Positions 37,379-47,709 of a stretch of DNA of 64,000 bases are shown here, one piece after another. The stretch is from contig CP154954.1 of the NCBI GenBank assembly GCA_039621445.1, positions 70,126,670 through 70,190,669 on the forward strand, written 5' to 3'. Made by a program: the position numbers and the translations under genes. The notes under the pieces were generated by a model. It did no database searches. It was given only the letters and a program-made list of their open reading frames with translations, and was not told the origin of the DNA. How positions within the stretch are numbered: the first letter of the stretch is position 1; each line of letters starts with the position of its first letter. This DNA comes from Euglena gracilis. Lineage: Eukaryota > Euglenida > Euglenophyceae > Euglenales.

Positions 37379-37439
37379 GTAACATGTCAGACGGCTGCTC
37401 CACCCCTTCTTTTTTCCGGTGTGACCCGCCCCCATGGGA

Positions 37440-39300
37440 ACTAGGAAGGGCTTTTACCCATACCCCAACTTTTGACCCATGCCCCAACATGCCCCAACAT
37501 GTTCGAGCTATTCCCGTCCCGCGACCGCCCCGGCGACCCCCCCCCCCCGCGACTCATACACCCCCTTTGACCCATGCCCCAACATGTTCGAGCTATTCCC
37601 GTCCCCGGGACCCTTTCCTTTTCCCGTCCTCGGGGCTGCTCAATGGGAACAGTGCAGGGGGGGGGGGGGAGAGGCCCCGGGCGGATGATTGGCTATGACG
37701 ACCCTAGATCGGCCCGACCACTGGAGGTCGGGCCGACTAGCCAATGAACCGCATTACCCCCCCCCTTTTTCAAATTTTTCAAAGAACTTTTGACTATAGG
37801 TCGGTATAGGTCGGGCCGACCATGGTCGGTCCGACCTGTTTGTTACCGACCATCATGGTCGGTAGAAACGACTCCATGGCTTTCCATTTCAGAAACAAAA
37901 AAAACCCTTGGCCAAACCCTGTGGAACACACAGACGGGCTATTTTTCCCACCAAACACCTTCATTAAGTCCATCTTGGTGAACACACAAAGGGGTTTTGT
38001 TGGGTGGCGCTTTTTGGCCATCCTTGCCTTGCACACACAAAAGGATTTTGTGTTTTGGCCATCCTTGCCTTGCACACACAAGGGGACTTTGTTATTTTAG
38101 GTGGGGGGGTCGGGGGGGGGGCGACAGCCCCTCCCCCCCCCCCGGAGGAGGCCGTAGGCCGACTGAGTTCATTAGGGAGGCGCGCTTTGGCCATCCTTGC
38201 CTTGCACACACAAAAGGATTTTGTTAGGGTGCGCGTTTTGGCCATCTTTGCCTTGCACACACAAGGGGATTTTGCTATTTTAGGTGGGGGGGTTGGGGGG
38301 GCGGCACCCCCCCCCCCGGAGGGCCGTAGGCCGACTAAGTTCGCCTTTTTTCAATTTGTTTTTCAATGTGGAATGCTTTTTGACAGTTTCAAGGTCCTTC
38401 CACCCATTTTGAGTCAAATTTACTGAATCAAATTTTGAGGGGGGGCTTAAATCCCCCCAAAAAGGGGGGGTAATGCGGTTGATTGGAGGTCGGGCCGACC
38501 AGGTCGGCCCGACCTCCAATGGTCGATAAGCCATAGCCAACGGTCGGCCCGACCTATGTTGGCCCGACCATGGTCGGTACGACATAGGGATCGTCATAGC
38601 CAATCATCCGTACGGAGCCGGGGGGGGGGGAGAACTAGGTCCCCCCCCCGAGCCATTCCCATCCCCGAACCTTGGGCAGCCCAAAAGGGTTCATTTTTGG
38701 CAACTTTTTTTGGATGTTCGAAAAAAATGTTCAATTTTAAGGACAATTGCCAAAAAACAATTTTTGAAAACGTCCCAAAAACGTCGATTTTGATCATTTT
38801 TTTTTGGAGAGTTCTTCATAAAAAGTGCCACGACAGTGAGCTACAGTCCCTGGGCGTAAATTGCCCCCCCCCGAAAATTTCCCACCCCCCCCCTGAAATT
38901 TCGGAAATTTCCTGGATTTGCAAAAGGCTCCGAAACGGTCGAAAATTTCCCCCCTTCAGCCACAGAGGAACGGCAAAGGCAGGTGGGTTGTGACTTTTTT
39001 TTTTATACATGCAAAGGCAGCACAGCTTCACGACTTGCATGGCCCCCGGGTCGAGGACTTGGCATTCTTGGTTTTCTTTTGTCCATTGAACCATCCTCGG
39101 CATGTATATATAATAAGACCCACCGCCCTGAACAAAGGTGCCATGCCCCCCCCCCCCCGAGCTATTCCCATAGGGGGGGACGGGAATAGCTCACTGTCAT
39201 AGCACTTTTTACAAAGAACTTCCCAAAAAAGTGCTCAAAAAACGACGTTTTTGGGACGTTTTCAAAAATAACGTTCAGGGGGCCCCCTTCGGGGCCCCCT
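37440..39300. repeat. Repeat region downstream of eIF4E
   Basis: CCCATGCCCCAACATG repeats (37475-37600), GGTCGGGCCGACC palindromes, four to five copies of TTGGCCATCCTTGCCTTGCA/CACACAAAAGGATTTTG (38015-38280), and G/C runs. No exon recognised; it may be an eIF4E intron or intergenic. Confidence 0.65.
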
Positions 39301-39384
39301 GGCTGAACACATTTTCAGGCTGAAATCTGGGCTCAGCCACAATTTGTGTATAGGAATTCTACTGACATTAACGGATTTCAGGCT

Positions 39385-39545
39385 GAAATTGTTTATGTCG
39401 GTCGATTGCCATTCAGGCGCCCGTTTATGTCGTTCGATTATCCATTCAGGCGCCCGTTTATGCCGGTCGATTTCCATTCAGGCGACCGTTTATGTCGGTC
39501 GATTTCCATTCAGGCGCCGTTTATGTCGGTCGATTTCCATTCCAT
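39385..39545 (+). repeat. Family A iteron array
   Basis: Five units with several substitutions (GATTGCC, GATTATCC, GGCGACCG), followed by part of the family A core. Confidence 0.88.
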
Positions 39546-39714
39546 TGAAATCTGTTGCTGGTCAGATTGGGAAATTTTAGTGACTTTTTGGACATTTTGG
39601 ATTTCCCTTTTTTTCGACATTTTTGGTCCTGTGGGGTTGTGGAGGAGTTATGGATCAGACAAAAACCAAATTTTGTGGCTCCGAGCGGAAAATTGGCCAT
39701 GGAACTTTTGGTGG

Positions 39715-39790
39715 TCGCTAGCGACCAGTCGCTAGCGACCGTTGGTGGTCGGAGCGACCGGTCGCTAGCGACCACCAATAATTCGACCAC
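39715..39790. repeat. GGTCGCTAGCGACC palindromes
   Basis: GTGGTCGCTAGCGACCAGTC and related words; a matching cluster at 40990-41090 faces it. Confidence 0.8.
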
Positions 39791-39949
39791 CCCCCCCCCT
39801 CTCAGAAGATTTTTAAGCCCCCCCCCTGTGAAGGAAAAATTTCCCTCAGAGAAAAACATGAAATTTTTTCTCAAAAAATTCCTTTTTCTGCTTTTAGGAT
39901 CTTGCACAAAATCAGACAATGTTTACGTTACTTTGTCAAGAGGGCGGTA

Positions 39950-40385
39950 CGGGGGTCCGGGGGGGGGGGGGGGTGGCAGCGGGGGGGGGGGTTGCATTAC
40001 CCTCACCCCCCCTCAGAGTGGCATGGCATTTTTTGTCAAATTTGCTTTACCCCCCCCCCCTCAAAGTGGCCACTTTCGTTTGGTGCCAAAGCCCAAAAAA
40101 ATTTTGGGGTCCCATGGGTCGGTTACCCCACGGAAGGGATTTTGTAATTGGAGGGGGGGGGGGTGCGGGGGGGGGGGGCAGCCCCCCCGCCAGACGACCA
40201 AGGGCGCCGAAGGCACCTTAGGACTGTTTTGTTTACGGTGCGCGTGGCATTACATGCGCCCATGGCCCTGGGTCGGTTACCCCCCGGAAGGGATTTTGTC
40301 ATTGGAGGGGGGGGGGGGGGGGGGGGGGGGGCGGCAGCCCCCCCCCCCCCCCCCGCACCCCCCGCCCTCCCCGCACCCCCCCCCT
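39950..40385. repeat. G/C-run repeat related to the 33.4-34.4 kb array
   Basis: Two GGTCGGTTACCCC...GGAAGGGATTTTGT units with CCAGACGACCAAGGGCGCCG stems. Confidence 0.65.
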
Positions 40386-40388
40386 CTG

Positions 40389-40843
40389 CTGGCGGTGGCT
40401 GAAAACTTCCCCCCCCCCTAGGGCCGCATTTTTTCGGACCATTTCAGGGGGGGGGGGAATTTTCGGACCCCTGGGAGCTTAAGCCCCGGCCGTGCCACAG
40501 AGAACCATGAACTCCAACCTAAGATGGACATAGCACCTGTTGGTGCACGAAACTCAAATATGGCTGTTTGTTGAAGACCATTTTGCATTGGACTACAACA
40601 TTTGTTTCATGATGGTTCAAAAGGACAAAAAATCGCCACCACGGCATGCATAAAAAAAGGAATTCCTTCCAAAAAGCCCTTGCCTTGCGCCTTTGTTGAC
40701 TTTTTTTGGAGGGGGGGACCGGGCTTTTTCAGGGGGGGGAAATTTTCGGACCCCTGGAAGCATAAGGTAGAACCGCCAAAATCTGGCCGATTTGAGGGGG
40801 GGGGGGAATTTTCGGGGGGGGGAGTTTTCAGCCACTGCCTGTA
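40389..40843 (+). repeat. Second copy of the 460-bp duplicated segment
   Basis: Near-identical to 32271-32730; the difference is mainly G-run length. Confidence 0.88.
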
Positions 40844-41184
40844 GACGACCAAAGGCGCCTTTGTTCACTGCGCGTTGCATTACATCCGCGCCTGGCCCTG
40901 GTAGCATCGTTTTGCAGTACAACTTGGGGGTTTTGCAATAAAATCCTATTGGGGGGGGGGCTTAAAAATTTTCTGAAGGGGGGGGTCGAAATATTGGTGG
41001 TAGCGACCGGTCGCTAGCGACCGGTCGCTAGGGACCACCAATGGTCGGTCGACCGTGACCAACGGTCGCTAGCGACCACCAAAAGTTCCACGGCCAATAA
41101 TCCGCAATGAGCCAAATTTTGTGGCCAGGTGATCACAGCTGGTTGAACTTTGGATGGAACAGACGGAAGGAAGGTGCTTAAGAT

Positions 41185-41656
41185 GGTACTTGTCTGTTAT
41201 CGTACGACGGACCCCGGACGGACCCCCCCCTTTTTGTTTGTAAGACACCATTTTTTGGGTGTATAGGGTAGTTGAAGGAGTAGGGTTAGGTGCGCACATG
41301 TACGTTTGCGCTACATGGCCACGTTGCGCAATGCTACGTTGCCGCGCATGGGCCACGTGGAGCGAACGTGGCCATGTAGCGCACATGATGAATGGATTTG
41401 CGAGTAGCGGTTAGGGCGCACATCTACCGCATGATCCCATGTTGGGGTTAGTAGGGTTAGGTGCGCACATGTCCCTGTTGCGCTACATGGCCACGTTGCG
41501 CTACACGGCCAGGTAGCGCAACATGGCCGTGTAGCGCAACGTGCATGTGCGCACCTAACCCTATTCCTTTAAATAACCCCAAAAACAACCCAAAAAATGG
41601 GTGTCGTACCATTACCAAAAGGGGGGGGGTCCGTCGTACGATAACAGACAGGTACC
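41185..41656. mobile_element. 472-bp MITE with GGTACTTGTCTGTTA termini and 8-bp duplication
   Basis: Inverted termini of about 27 bp (GGTACYTGTCTGTTATCG and on). Perfect CTTAAGAT flanks at 41177-41184 and 41657-41664. The interrupted family A core is intact at 29110-29155, inverted. The interior has TGCGCTACATGGCCACGTTG palindromes. Confidence 0.92.
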
Positions 41657-41664
41657 CTTAAGAT

Positions 41665-42060
41665 TATTATTTTCTGGATCTTCATAAAAAGCATTCGGCA
41701 AATTTAACCTGAACCAGTTGTCGTCACTGGTCATCTGAAAGAAAAGCTTTCGGGTGAGGAGTGCTTTGGCAATGTCAACCCTATTTTCTGGGCTCGACGC
41801 CTGTATTGCAATTGTATTGACATCATCGGATTTCGGGCCAAGGCTGTGTTCATAGCAACATGGCTTTGGTCAAAATCTGTGTTTCTAAAAAAACGCAGAC
41901 TCTGGCCTGAAACTGACAATGTCCCAAAACGGAACAAAAAGGCATTCAAAAAAGGAAACAAAAGGTTGGTCGATTTCCAAGACATCGGAAACCGTTTATG
42001 TCAGTCGATTTCCATTCAGGCGCCCGTTTATGTCAGTCGATTTCCATTCAGGCGGTCGAT
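41665..42060 (+). repeat. Family A core and iterons
   Basis: The core resumes after the MITE, followed by two iterons (41990-42056). Confidence 0.85.
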
Positions 42061-42494
42061 TTTTGTATAAAATCCGAAAATAGAAGGGCCGGGGCAAAGT
42101 GCCCGAAACGGCAGAAAATTCCCCCCTCCCCCCTCGTCAAGAGCCCAAAAACCCTCCCCAGGGGGGGGGGAATTTACGCCCACTGTATGCTCGTCCCCCC
42201 TATAAATAGCTTGGGGGGGGGCAGCTCGGGGGGGGGGGGGCATGGCAAGTTTGCACAGCTGACAAAGACCTTCCTATTCTGATACCATGCCCCCTCCCGA
42301 TAGTGTCCCATATCCGGCTCCACCACACGGTGGGCATGGGACACAATCGGGGAGGGGACACTATCGGGGGTGGGGGGTCTGGCCAATAGATGGCACTTGT
42401 CTGTTAGTCGATCCACGGCAGTGCATCAAAACCTATTTCCTGGGCCCGACGCCTGTCTTGAATTTCTGCAGACAGAAGCAGATTTCAGGCTGAA

Positions 42495-42690
42495 TCCGTT
42501 AGTGTAAAACGATTTCCAAGACAGGCGTTTGTTAGTGTAAAACGATTTCCAAGACAGGCGACCGCTAGTGTAAAACGATTTCCAAGACAGGCGTTTGTTA
42601 GTGTAAAACGATTTCCAAGACAGGCGATCGTTAGTGTAAAACGATTTCCAAGACAGGCGATCGTTAGTGTAAAACGATTTCCAAGACAGA
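42495..42690 (+). repeat. Family B 33-bp iteron array, left
   Basis: Six units of TTAGTGTAAAACGATTTCC plus AAGACAGGCGATCG. Clearly related to family A (shared CGATTTCCA and CAGGCG). Confidence 0.92.
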
Positions 42691-42889
42691 CAAAAAAGGT
42701 CCTAAAAAAGCAAGATGTGAGGAGTTAACAAGACACAAGCTGAGGCGGTGGTGCTGTTGATGTTGATGCGGTGCGGTGGACGTGGAAACAAAAGGGGGGA
42801 CCCCGCAACATAACGGGGATACAAGGCGGCCAACTGATGCACACACAGGCAGCTGAAAACGTGGGAACAACGAATGGGAGCCTATTGGG

Positions 42890-43345
42890 GGGTCAGCACC
42901 CCCCTCCCCCCCCCCCCCCTCACCGACCCCCTCGCCACGCCATTTTACCCCCCCCCCTTTTCAGACCCCCTCGCCACGCCATGTCAGCCGCGCCCAAGAA
43001 AATTTTCTTGGAAAACCCCCGCGCACCCCTCCCCCCCCCCCATCCGGGACCCCCTCGCCACGCCCCCGTTTATGTCGGTCGATTTCCATTCAGGCGCCGT
43101 TTATGTCAGTCGATTTCCATTCAGGCGCCCGTTAATGGGCCAAAAACCACTTTTTTGACCATATTTCCGTCCAGGCGGTTCGGTCGAATGAATATCAAGA
43201 CAGGCGTCGGGCCCAGACAAAATAGGTTTTGGAAAAATCGACCGACACTAACAGATTCAGCAGGGGCGCCGGGCGGCTCGCTTCGCTCGCTCGCGCCTGG
43301 CGCCCCTGCTGAATCTGTTAGTGTCCTAGCCGGACGGCTCGCCAC
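42890..43345. repeat. C-run insert and family A fragment with hairpin
   Basis: Repeated GACCCCCTCGCCACGCC words, iterons at 43064-43135, and a hairpin at 43238-43326 with GGCGCCGGGCGGCTCGCTTC in its arm and loop. Confidence 0.8.
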
Positions 43346-43455
43346 GGCGTGCCGACCCCCCATTGCTCCATTGCCTTTTGGCAACCGTCACACGCCCAGC
43401 CGAAACAGGGTGGGTGACGCAAATTCACACCCTTCACCCATCCTGAATCCAAAAA

Positions 43456-43815
43456 TCAGCAAATTCCACCGCTGCATCCTCTGTCCTCCTCTGTCAAAAT
43501 CCCTGGTGTCGTTCGTTGAGCTGCTTCCATGGCACGACGAGCCCAACCTCGCAAATATTCGTCCAACGAGTCATACTTTAACCCGTTATCCGCACAAAAA
43601 TCGACAAAAGTCAGAAAATGTAGGATGCCGGATCGTTGGACGCCTTGCGCTCCGGAAAGTCTCTTGGTTTCTTTCTTAGCAAACAAGGGGCCGTTCACCG
43701 GGTCATCTGCCTCCTGCTTACCACCCTCAGAAATTTTGCGGATCGCAGCAACAAATTCCTCAGGGGGGGGAGGTTTCAGTCCGGCCAACGCCACAAGGTT
43801 CGCCCGTTTAGCCAT
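43456..43815 (-). CDS. Family B element gene: MAKR protein with FC...LDEYLRGW block
   Basis: ATG follows a pyrimidine-rich TTCTTGTCCTCAG acceptor by 12 bases. Reads MAKRANLVALAGLKPPPPEE, DPVNGPLFAKKETKRLSG, then ILHFLTFVDFCADNGLKYDS and LDEYLRGWARRAMEA, to a stop after 120 residues. It aligns with the family C protein (MAKR, LxPPxP, DPxxGxLxA, F-x2-FC-x6-Y-x2-LD-x3-W). The helical FC...W block recalls the core-binding domain of tyrosine recombinases, but no catalytic domain is present, so this is only a guess. It may continue in another exon. Confidence 0.6.
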   Translation of the reverse strand: MAKRANLVALAGLKPPPPEEFVAAIRKISEGGKQEADDPVNGPLFAKKETKRLSGAQGVQRSGILHFLTFVDFCADNGLKYDSLDEYLRGWARRAMEAAQRTTPGILTEEDRGCSGGIC

Positions 43816-43865
43816 TAAGAACAAAAACTGAGGACAAGAAGAACATATCACCATCATCAAAGAGC

Positions 43866-44116
43866 AAACGATTTCCAAGACAGGCGTTTGTTAGTGTAAA
43901 ACGATTTCCAAGACAGGCGTTTGTCAGTGTAAAACGATTTCCAAGACAGGCGACCGTTAGTGTAAAACGATTTCCAAGCCAGGGATCCGTTAGTGTAAAA
44001 CGATTTCCAAGACAGGCGACCGTTAGTGTAAAACGATTTCCAAGCCAGGGATCCGTTAGTGTAAAACGATTTCCAAGACAGGGATGTGTTAGTGTAAAAC
44101 GATTTCCAAGACGGCG
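43866..44116 (+). repeat. Family B iteron array, right
   Basis: Eight units in the same orientation as the left array; alternate units read CAAGCCAGGGATCCG instead of CAAGACAGGCGACCG, a two-unit higher-order pattern. Confidence 0.92.
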
Positions 44117-44225
44117 TACGTTTTTTTGAAAAAAAATGACAAAACCGGCCAAAACTCAAGCCAGGTGCATCGGTCGAATGAATTTTCAAGACAGGCGTGC
44201 GGGGCCAGACGAAATAGGTTTTAGT

Positions 44226-44326
44226 AAATCAACAGACACTAACAATTTCAGCAGGGGCGCCGGGCCGCTCGCTTCGCTCGCACGGCCCGGCGCCCCTGCT
44301 GAAATCGTTAGTGTCTGTTGATTTAT
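44226..44326. repeat. Family B hairpin
   Basis: Arms AAATCAACAGACACTAACAA and TTTCAGCAGGGGCGCCGGGC with complements; the loop is GCTCGCTTCGCTCGCAC. Confidence 0.92.
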
Positions 44327-44397
44327 ATATAAAGTCTGTTAGTCGATCCACACCCTATTCCAGCCCATTCAATTTGAATGACCATTTTCAGTGCAAA

Positions 44398-44530
44398 ACA
44401 GGATGTGTGACGTCATAATTTGACCATGTGACGTCATGAGCAAGCCAAAATGATGACCGTGTGACGTCATACATGAGTGTGTGACCCAGGGATGACGGTC
44501 AACATCATCTGTGTATTATGACGTCATCAA
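44398..44530. promoter_or_regulatory. Cluster of four TGACGTCA palindromes
   Basis: TGACGTCAT occurs at about 44408, 44430, 44461 and 44518, spaced by GTG and ATG words. This is the core of CREB/bZIP sites elsewhere, but the palindromes lie inside a transposon end and may be its own binding sites. Confidence 0.5.
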
Positions 44531-44829
44531 AGCATAGGGGAAGAAAGGTGCGGATCGAGTGGTTTTGGCGTGGATCGACTAACAGACAAGTACCCAATAG
44601 ACAGCAGCCTTGGCATACGGGGCTCCAAGCAAAGGCAAGGGGCATGGGACACTATTGGGGAGGGGACACTGTCAGGAGGGGGGCATGGTATGATGGCATT
44701 TTGACACCTTCTCCACTTTTGTTGTTGTTACCCCCCGGCCCCCTGTTTTTGGCCTGAAACCCACATATTTTGGGTCATTCTGGGTCCAAAAAAAATCAAA
44801 AAAAACCGGTTAAAAATTGTCCCAAACCA

Positions 44830-45235
44830 TGTTTTCGGGCCTCCCGGACCCCAGGCCAGGCCGCCAGCCGGGCCGTTCCGTGCCAGGCCACCAGCCAGGC
44901 CGGGCCGGGCTGGGCCAGGCCGCCCTGGCTGCCACACACCCCAAACACCCGCTGCAGCGTGGCACCATCGCACACGTGAAGAGCTCAAACTGGGGCCCTG
45001 GATGAGCCCCCCCCCCCTTGGACTCTGCCATTTCGGGCCCAAAAATCGATATTTCCAAAATATCTCAAAAATGATGCAAAATCAAAGGAAATGTCCGGAG
45101 ACCTAATTTGAAGCCTTTGGAATTCCCTATCTATTGGTATTTTGATTTCCCCGCAACTCCTCGCGTAGCCTGAGATACGGCCGTTATTCGGCCAATTTGG
45201 GACATTTTGTACACTTTTTCCACTTTCTATACACA
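44830..45235. repeat. GGCCTCCCGGACC-type repeat and GC-rich stretch
   Basis: A copy of the GGGCCTCCCGGACCC unit that is tandem at 47040-47600, then GCCAGGCCGGGCC-rich sequence. No gene. Confidence 0.55.
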
Positions 45236-45472
45236 AATTGTGGCTGAGCCCAGATTTCAGCCTGAAAACGTGTTCAGGGGCCCCCTTCGGGGGCCCCCTG
45301 GCTGAACACGTTTTCAGGCTGAAATCTGGGCTCTGCCACAATTTGTTTAAAATTGTGTTCAGAGCCCGCCAAATGCCTGCCCTGAAATTTGTGGTCATGA
45401 TTCACGCAAGGGGTCAAAAACGCGAATTTGTGAAATTCGGACCCAAAAAACGGCGCCCTATTGGAAAACGTG

Positions 45473-45602
45473 CCTGAACACAGATGCCTTCATTGAAAAC
45501 GTGTCATTGCCACAGATGCCCTCATTGAAAACGTGCCTAACCACAGATGCCTTCATTGAAAACGTGTCATTGCCACAGATGCCCTCATTGAAAACGTGTC
45601 AC
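45473..45602 (-). repeat. Family C iteron array, left
   Basis: Four units of about 32 bp, two alternating types (GCCCTCATTG and GCCTTCATTG). Confidence 0.9.
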
Positions 45603-45628
45603 CCCCCTTTTTCCACAGCCCTCCCACT

Positions 45629-46657
45629 ATGGCGAAACGCACGGCTAACTTTTTGAATGGTCTTTTGCCACCTGCCCCTAGGACGGAATTGTTCCTGGCT
45701 GCTCTCGCGGTATACCAGCAAGATGCCAAGAAGCCGAAGGTTGACCCCCTTCATGGCACTTTGCTGGCACAAGGCAACACAAAGAAAAAGCCCGGCTCCG
45801 TAGGTGCAGAGCTTGCTGCTGTTGCCAACTGTTTGGAGTTCGCCAAACTGTGTCAACATCGGCAAGCCTCTTATCCTGAGCTGGATGCTTTCTTTGTTGC
45901 CTGGACGGGATGGGAGCTGGAACCCAGCCTGTTCTGACGAGGAGTTCTTCACACCGCATGTTCCTGAGATAGCCCCATTTTCTAGCTCTGTTAAAAAAAA
46001 ACCACACTGAAATTTCATGGTCACCGAAAAATTTCATGGTGACCGATGTTCCGTCTGTGTTTCCCACCGCCGGGCAGTTCCGCTCCTGCGGTCAGCAGCT
46101 CCATTCCCTCCCCTGACCAACCCCCTGTCCCTCGTGCTGTGTCCCGACTGCTATAAAACAGCAGAAATGTGGTTTTTGTGGTGTTCCCATTCCCAAGGGG
46201 GTGTCTGGGACGCGGGGGGGACGCGGGGGGGGGGGGGACGCGGGGGAGACGCCATTTTTGGGACGGTGAAATTAGGAATTTGCCGCGAGAGAAATTTAGT
46301 CAAATTAGGATTCCACCACAACAAATTAGGAATCACCACACCAAATTAGGAATCACCAACCTCAAATTTGCCTGAAATTAGGAATCAGCCTCCTGAATTT
46401 GGCTGTCTTGAGAACAAAATTTTGGTTCCAAAGTGGGACGCGGGGGGGACGCGGGGGGGGGACGCGGGGGAGACACCCCCCAAAAATCATCTCATTCCCT
46501 GGAGCGCGAATCCCATTCCCAAAAATCCAAATTGTGTGGAGCTGAACAAAGTTGTCTGTGACGCCTGCGGTTTGGCATATCATTTTCATTGCCAAGGTTT
46601 GCGGCGGCCACCAAAGTATGGCTCTTTTTTCTGTAAAGCGTGTCGTGTTCCGTGATG
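45629..46657 (+). pseudogene. Element-borne MAKR/PHD gene, most complete copy, interrupted
   Basis: Follows TTTTTCCACAG and the leader CCCTCCCACT. Reads [80 protein letters not shown] and [20 protein letters not shown], then a stop at 45935. Frame-shifted remnants ([11 protein letters not shown]) run to 46194. A MITE (46199-46480 plus flank) then splits the finger: [40 protein letters not shown] and C, ending at 46657. Lys/Ala-rich, no membrane segment. It matches the 24.3-kb copy closely, so both spread as element cargo. Confidence 0.72.
46199..46480. mobile_element. GGGGTGTCT MITE, copy 2
   Basis: The same ends, GACGCGGGGG tandems and AAATTAGGAATC core as 35219-35560. TCCCATTCCCAA occurs just left (46187-46198) and again at 46511-46522, so the insert and about 30 extra bases lie between two copies of a host 12-mer. 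Confidence 0.8.
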
Positions 46658-46804
46658 TCCGCCACTCCGTCTCGTTGTGCTCCAAGGCAACCTAGCCTTC
46701 TGTCGTGTTGTAGAGTGCCCCCAACCCGCCTCACTCGTTGAGGACCACCCGGCCTCGCAACCGCCCGCCAATTTTTCATGACAGCGTTTTTTGCTTTTTA
46801 CTCA

Positions 46805-46962
46805 GGGTTGCCACAGATGCCCTCATTGAAAACGTGCCACACAGATGCCTTCATCGAAAACGTGTCATTGCCACAGATGCCCTCATTGAAAACGTGCCTA
46901 ACCACAGATGCCTTCATTGAAAACGTGTCATTGCCACAGATGCCCTCATTGAAAACGTGTTC
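46805..46962 (-). repeat. Family C iteron array, right
   Basis: Five units with the same two alternating types as the left array. Confidence 0.9.
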
Positions 46963-47019
46963 ATGACCACGAATTTCAGGGCAGGCATTTGGCGGGCTGA
47001 ACACGTTTTTAGCTGTTTT

Positions 47020-47620
47020 CGGACAAAAAAGTCAAAAAAACCCCAAAAAATCGAAAAAATTTATTGGCCCAAAATCGTGTTTTTTTGGCCTCCCGGACCC
47101 GGAAAAAGTGTTTTCGAGCTGAAAACGAGCGTTTTTCGACCCCCCCCACCCCCCAAAACCAATGGACTTTGGGTCAATTTGGGGTCAAAAAAAGTCGGAT
47201 AAAATTGAAAAAAACTGCCCAAAAGCATGTTTTTTGGCCTCCCAGACCCGGAAAAAGTGTTTTTGAGCCAAAATGAGCGTTTTTCGACCCCCCCCACCCC
47301 CCGGTTTGGGCCCAATACCCATTGACTTTGGGTCAAAAACGGGTAAAAAAAGGTCGAAAAAGATCGGAAACATTTTTTTTGCCCGATATGATGTTTTTTG
47401 GCCTCCCGGACCCCCTGTTTGGGCCGCCATTTGACTTTGGGTCAAAAACGGGTCAAAAAAATCGGAAAAAATCGGGAAATTTTTTTTGCCCCAAATGATG
47501 TTTTTTTTTGCCTTCCGGACCTGAAAAAACTGTTTTTGGGCTGAAAATGAGCGTTTTTCGACCCACCAGCACCCTGTTTTGGGCCGCAAACCCATTGATT
47601 TTCAATAAAACGGGTATGGG
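47020..47620 (+). repeat. Tandem 110-165-bp repeat (GCCTCCCGGACC...GAGCGTTTTTCGACC)
   Basis: Four uneven units of CCCATTGACTTTGGGTCAAA, AAAATCGG, TGTTTTTTGGCCTCCCGGAC and GAAAATGAGCGTTTTTCGAC. Single copies occur at 44830 and 51260. Confidence 0.82.
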
Positions 47621-47709
47621 GTTATGGGAGGGTTAGCATTTCATTAACATTTCAGAAATAACCGTAAAATCACTGAAAGACACCATAAATTGCAAGAGTG
47701 TAATTTGTA

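Larger units (their letters stand above)
42392..44594. mobile_element. 2.2-kb composite element with GGYACTTGTCTGTTAGTCG termini
   Basis: Left end GGCACTTGTCTGTTAGTCGA, right end its near-complement ending AACAGACAAGTACC. Flanks CAATAGAT and CAATAGAC match at 7 of 8. It shares termini with the 472-bp MITE and contains family B iterons, the MAKR gene, a family A fragment and two hairpins. Confidence 0.75.
42285..44688. mobile_element. TA-target MITE split by a large insertion
   Basis: Outer ends CCATGCCCCCTCC and GGAGGGGGGCATGG with GATAGTGTCCC-type arms, flanked by TA (42283-42284, 44689-44690). The original element was about 190 bp; the rest is the insertion at 42392-44594. Confidence 0.75.
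45235..47010 (+). mobile_element. Family C iteron element, copy 2
   Basis: A hairpin of AACACGTTTTCAGGCTGAAA arms around GGGGGCCCCC (45245-45340) starts it; iterons of CACAGATGCCCTCATTGAAA/ACGTGTCATTGC lie at 45473-45602 and 46805-46962, on both sides of the gene. Confidence 0.78.
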
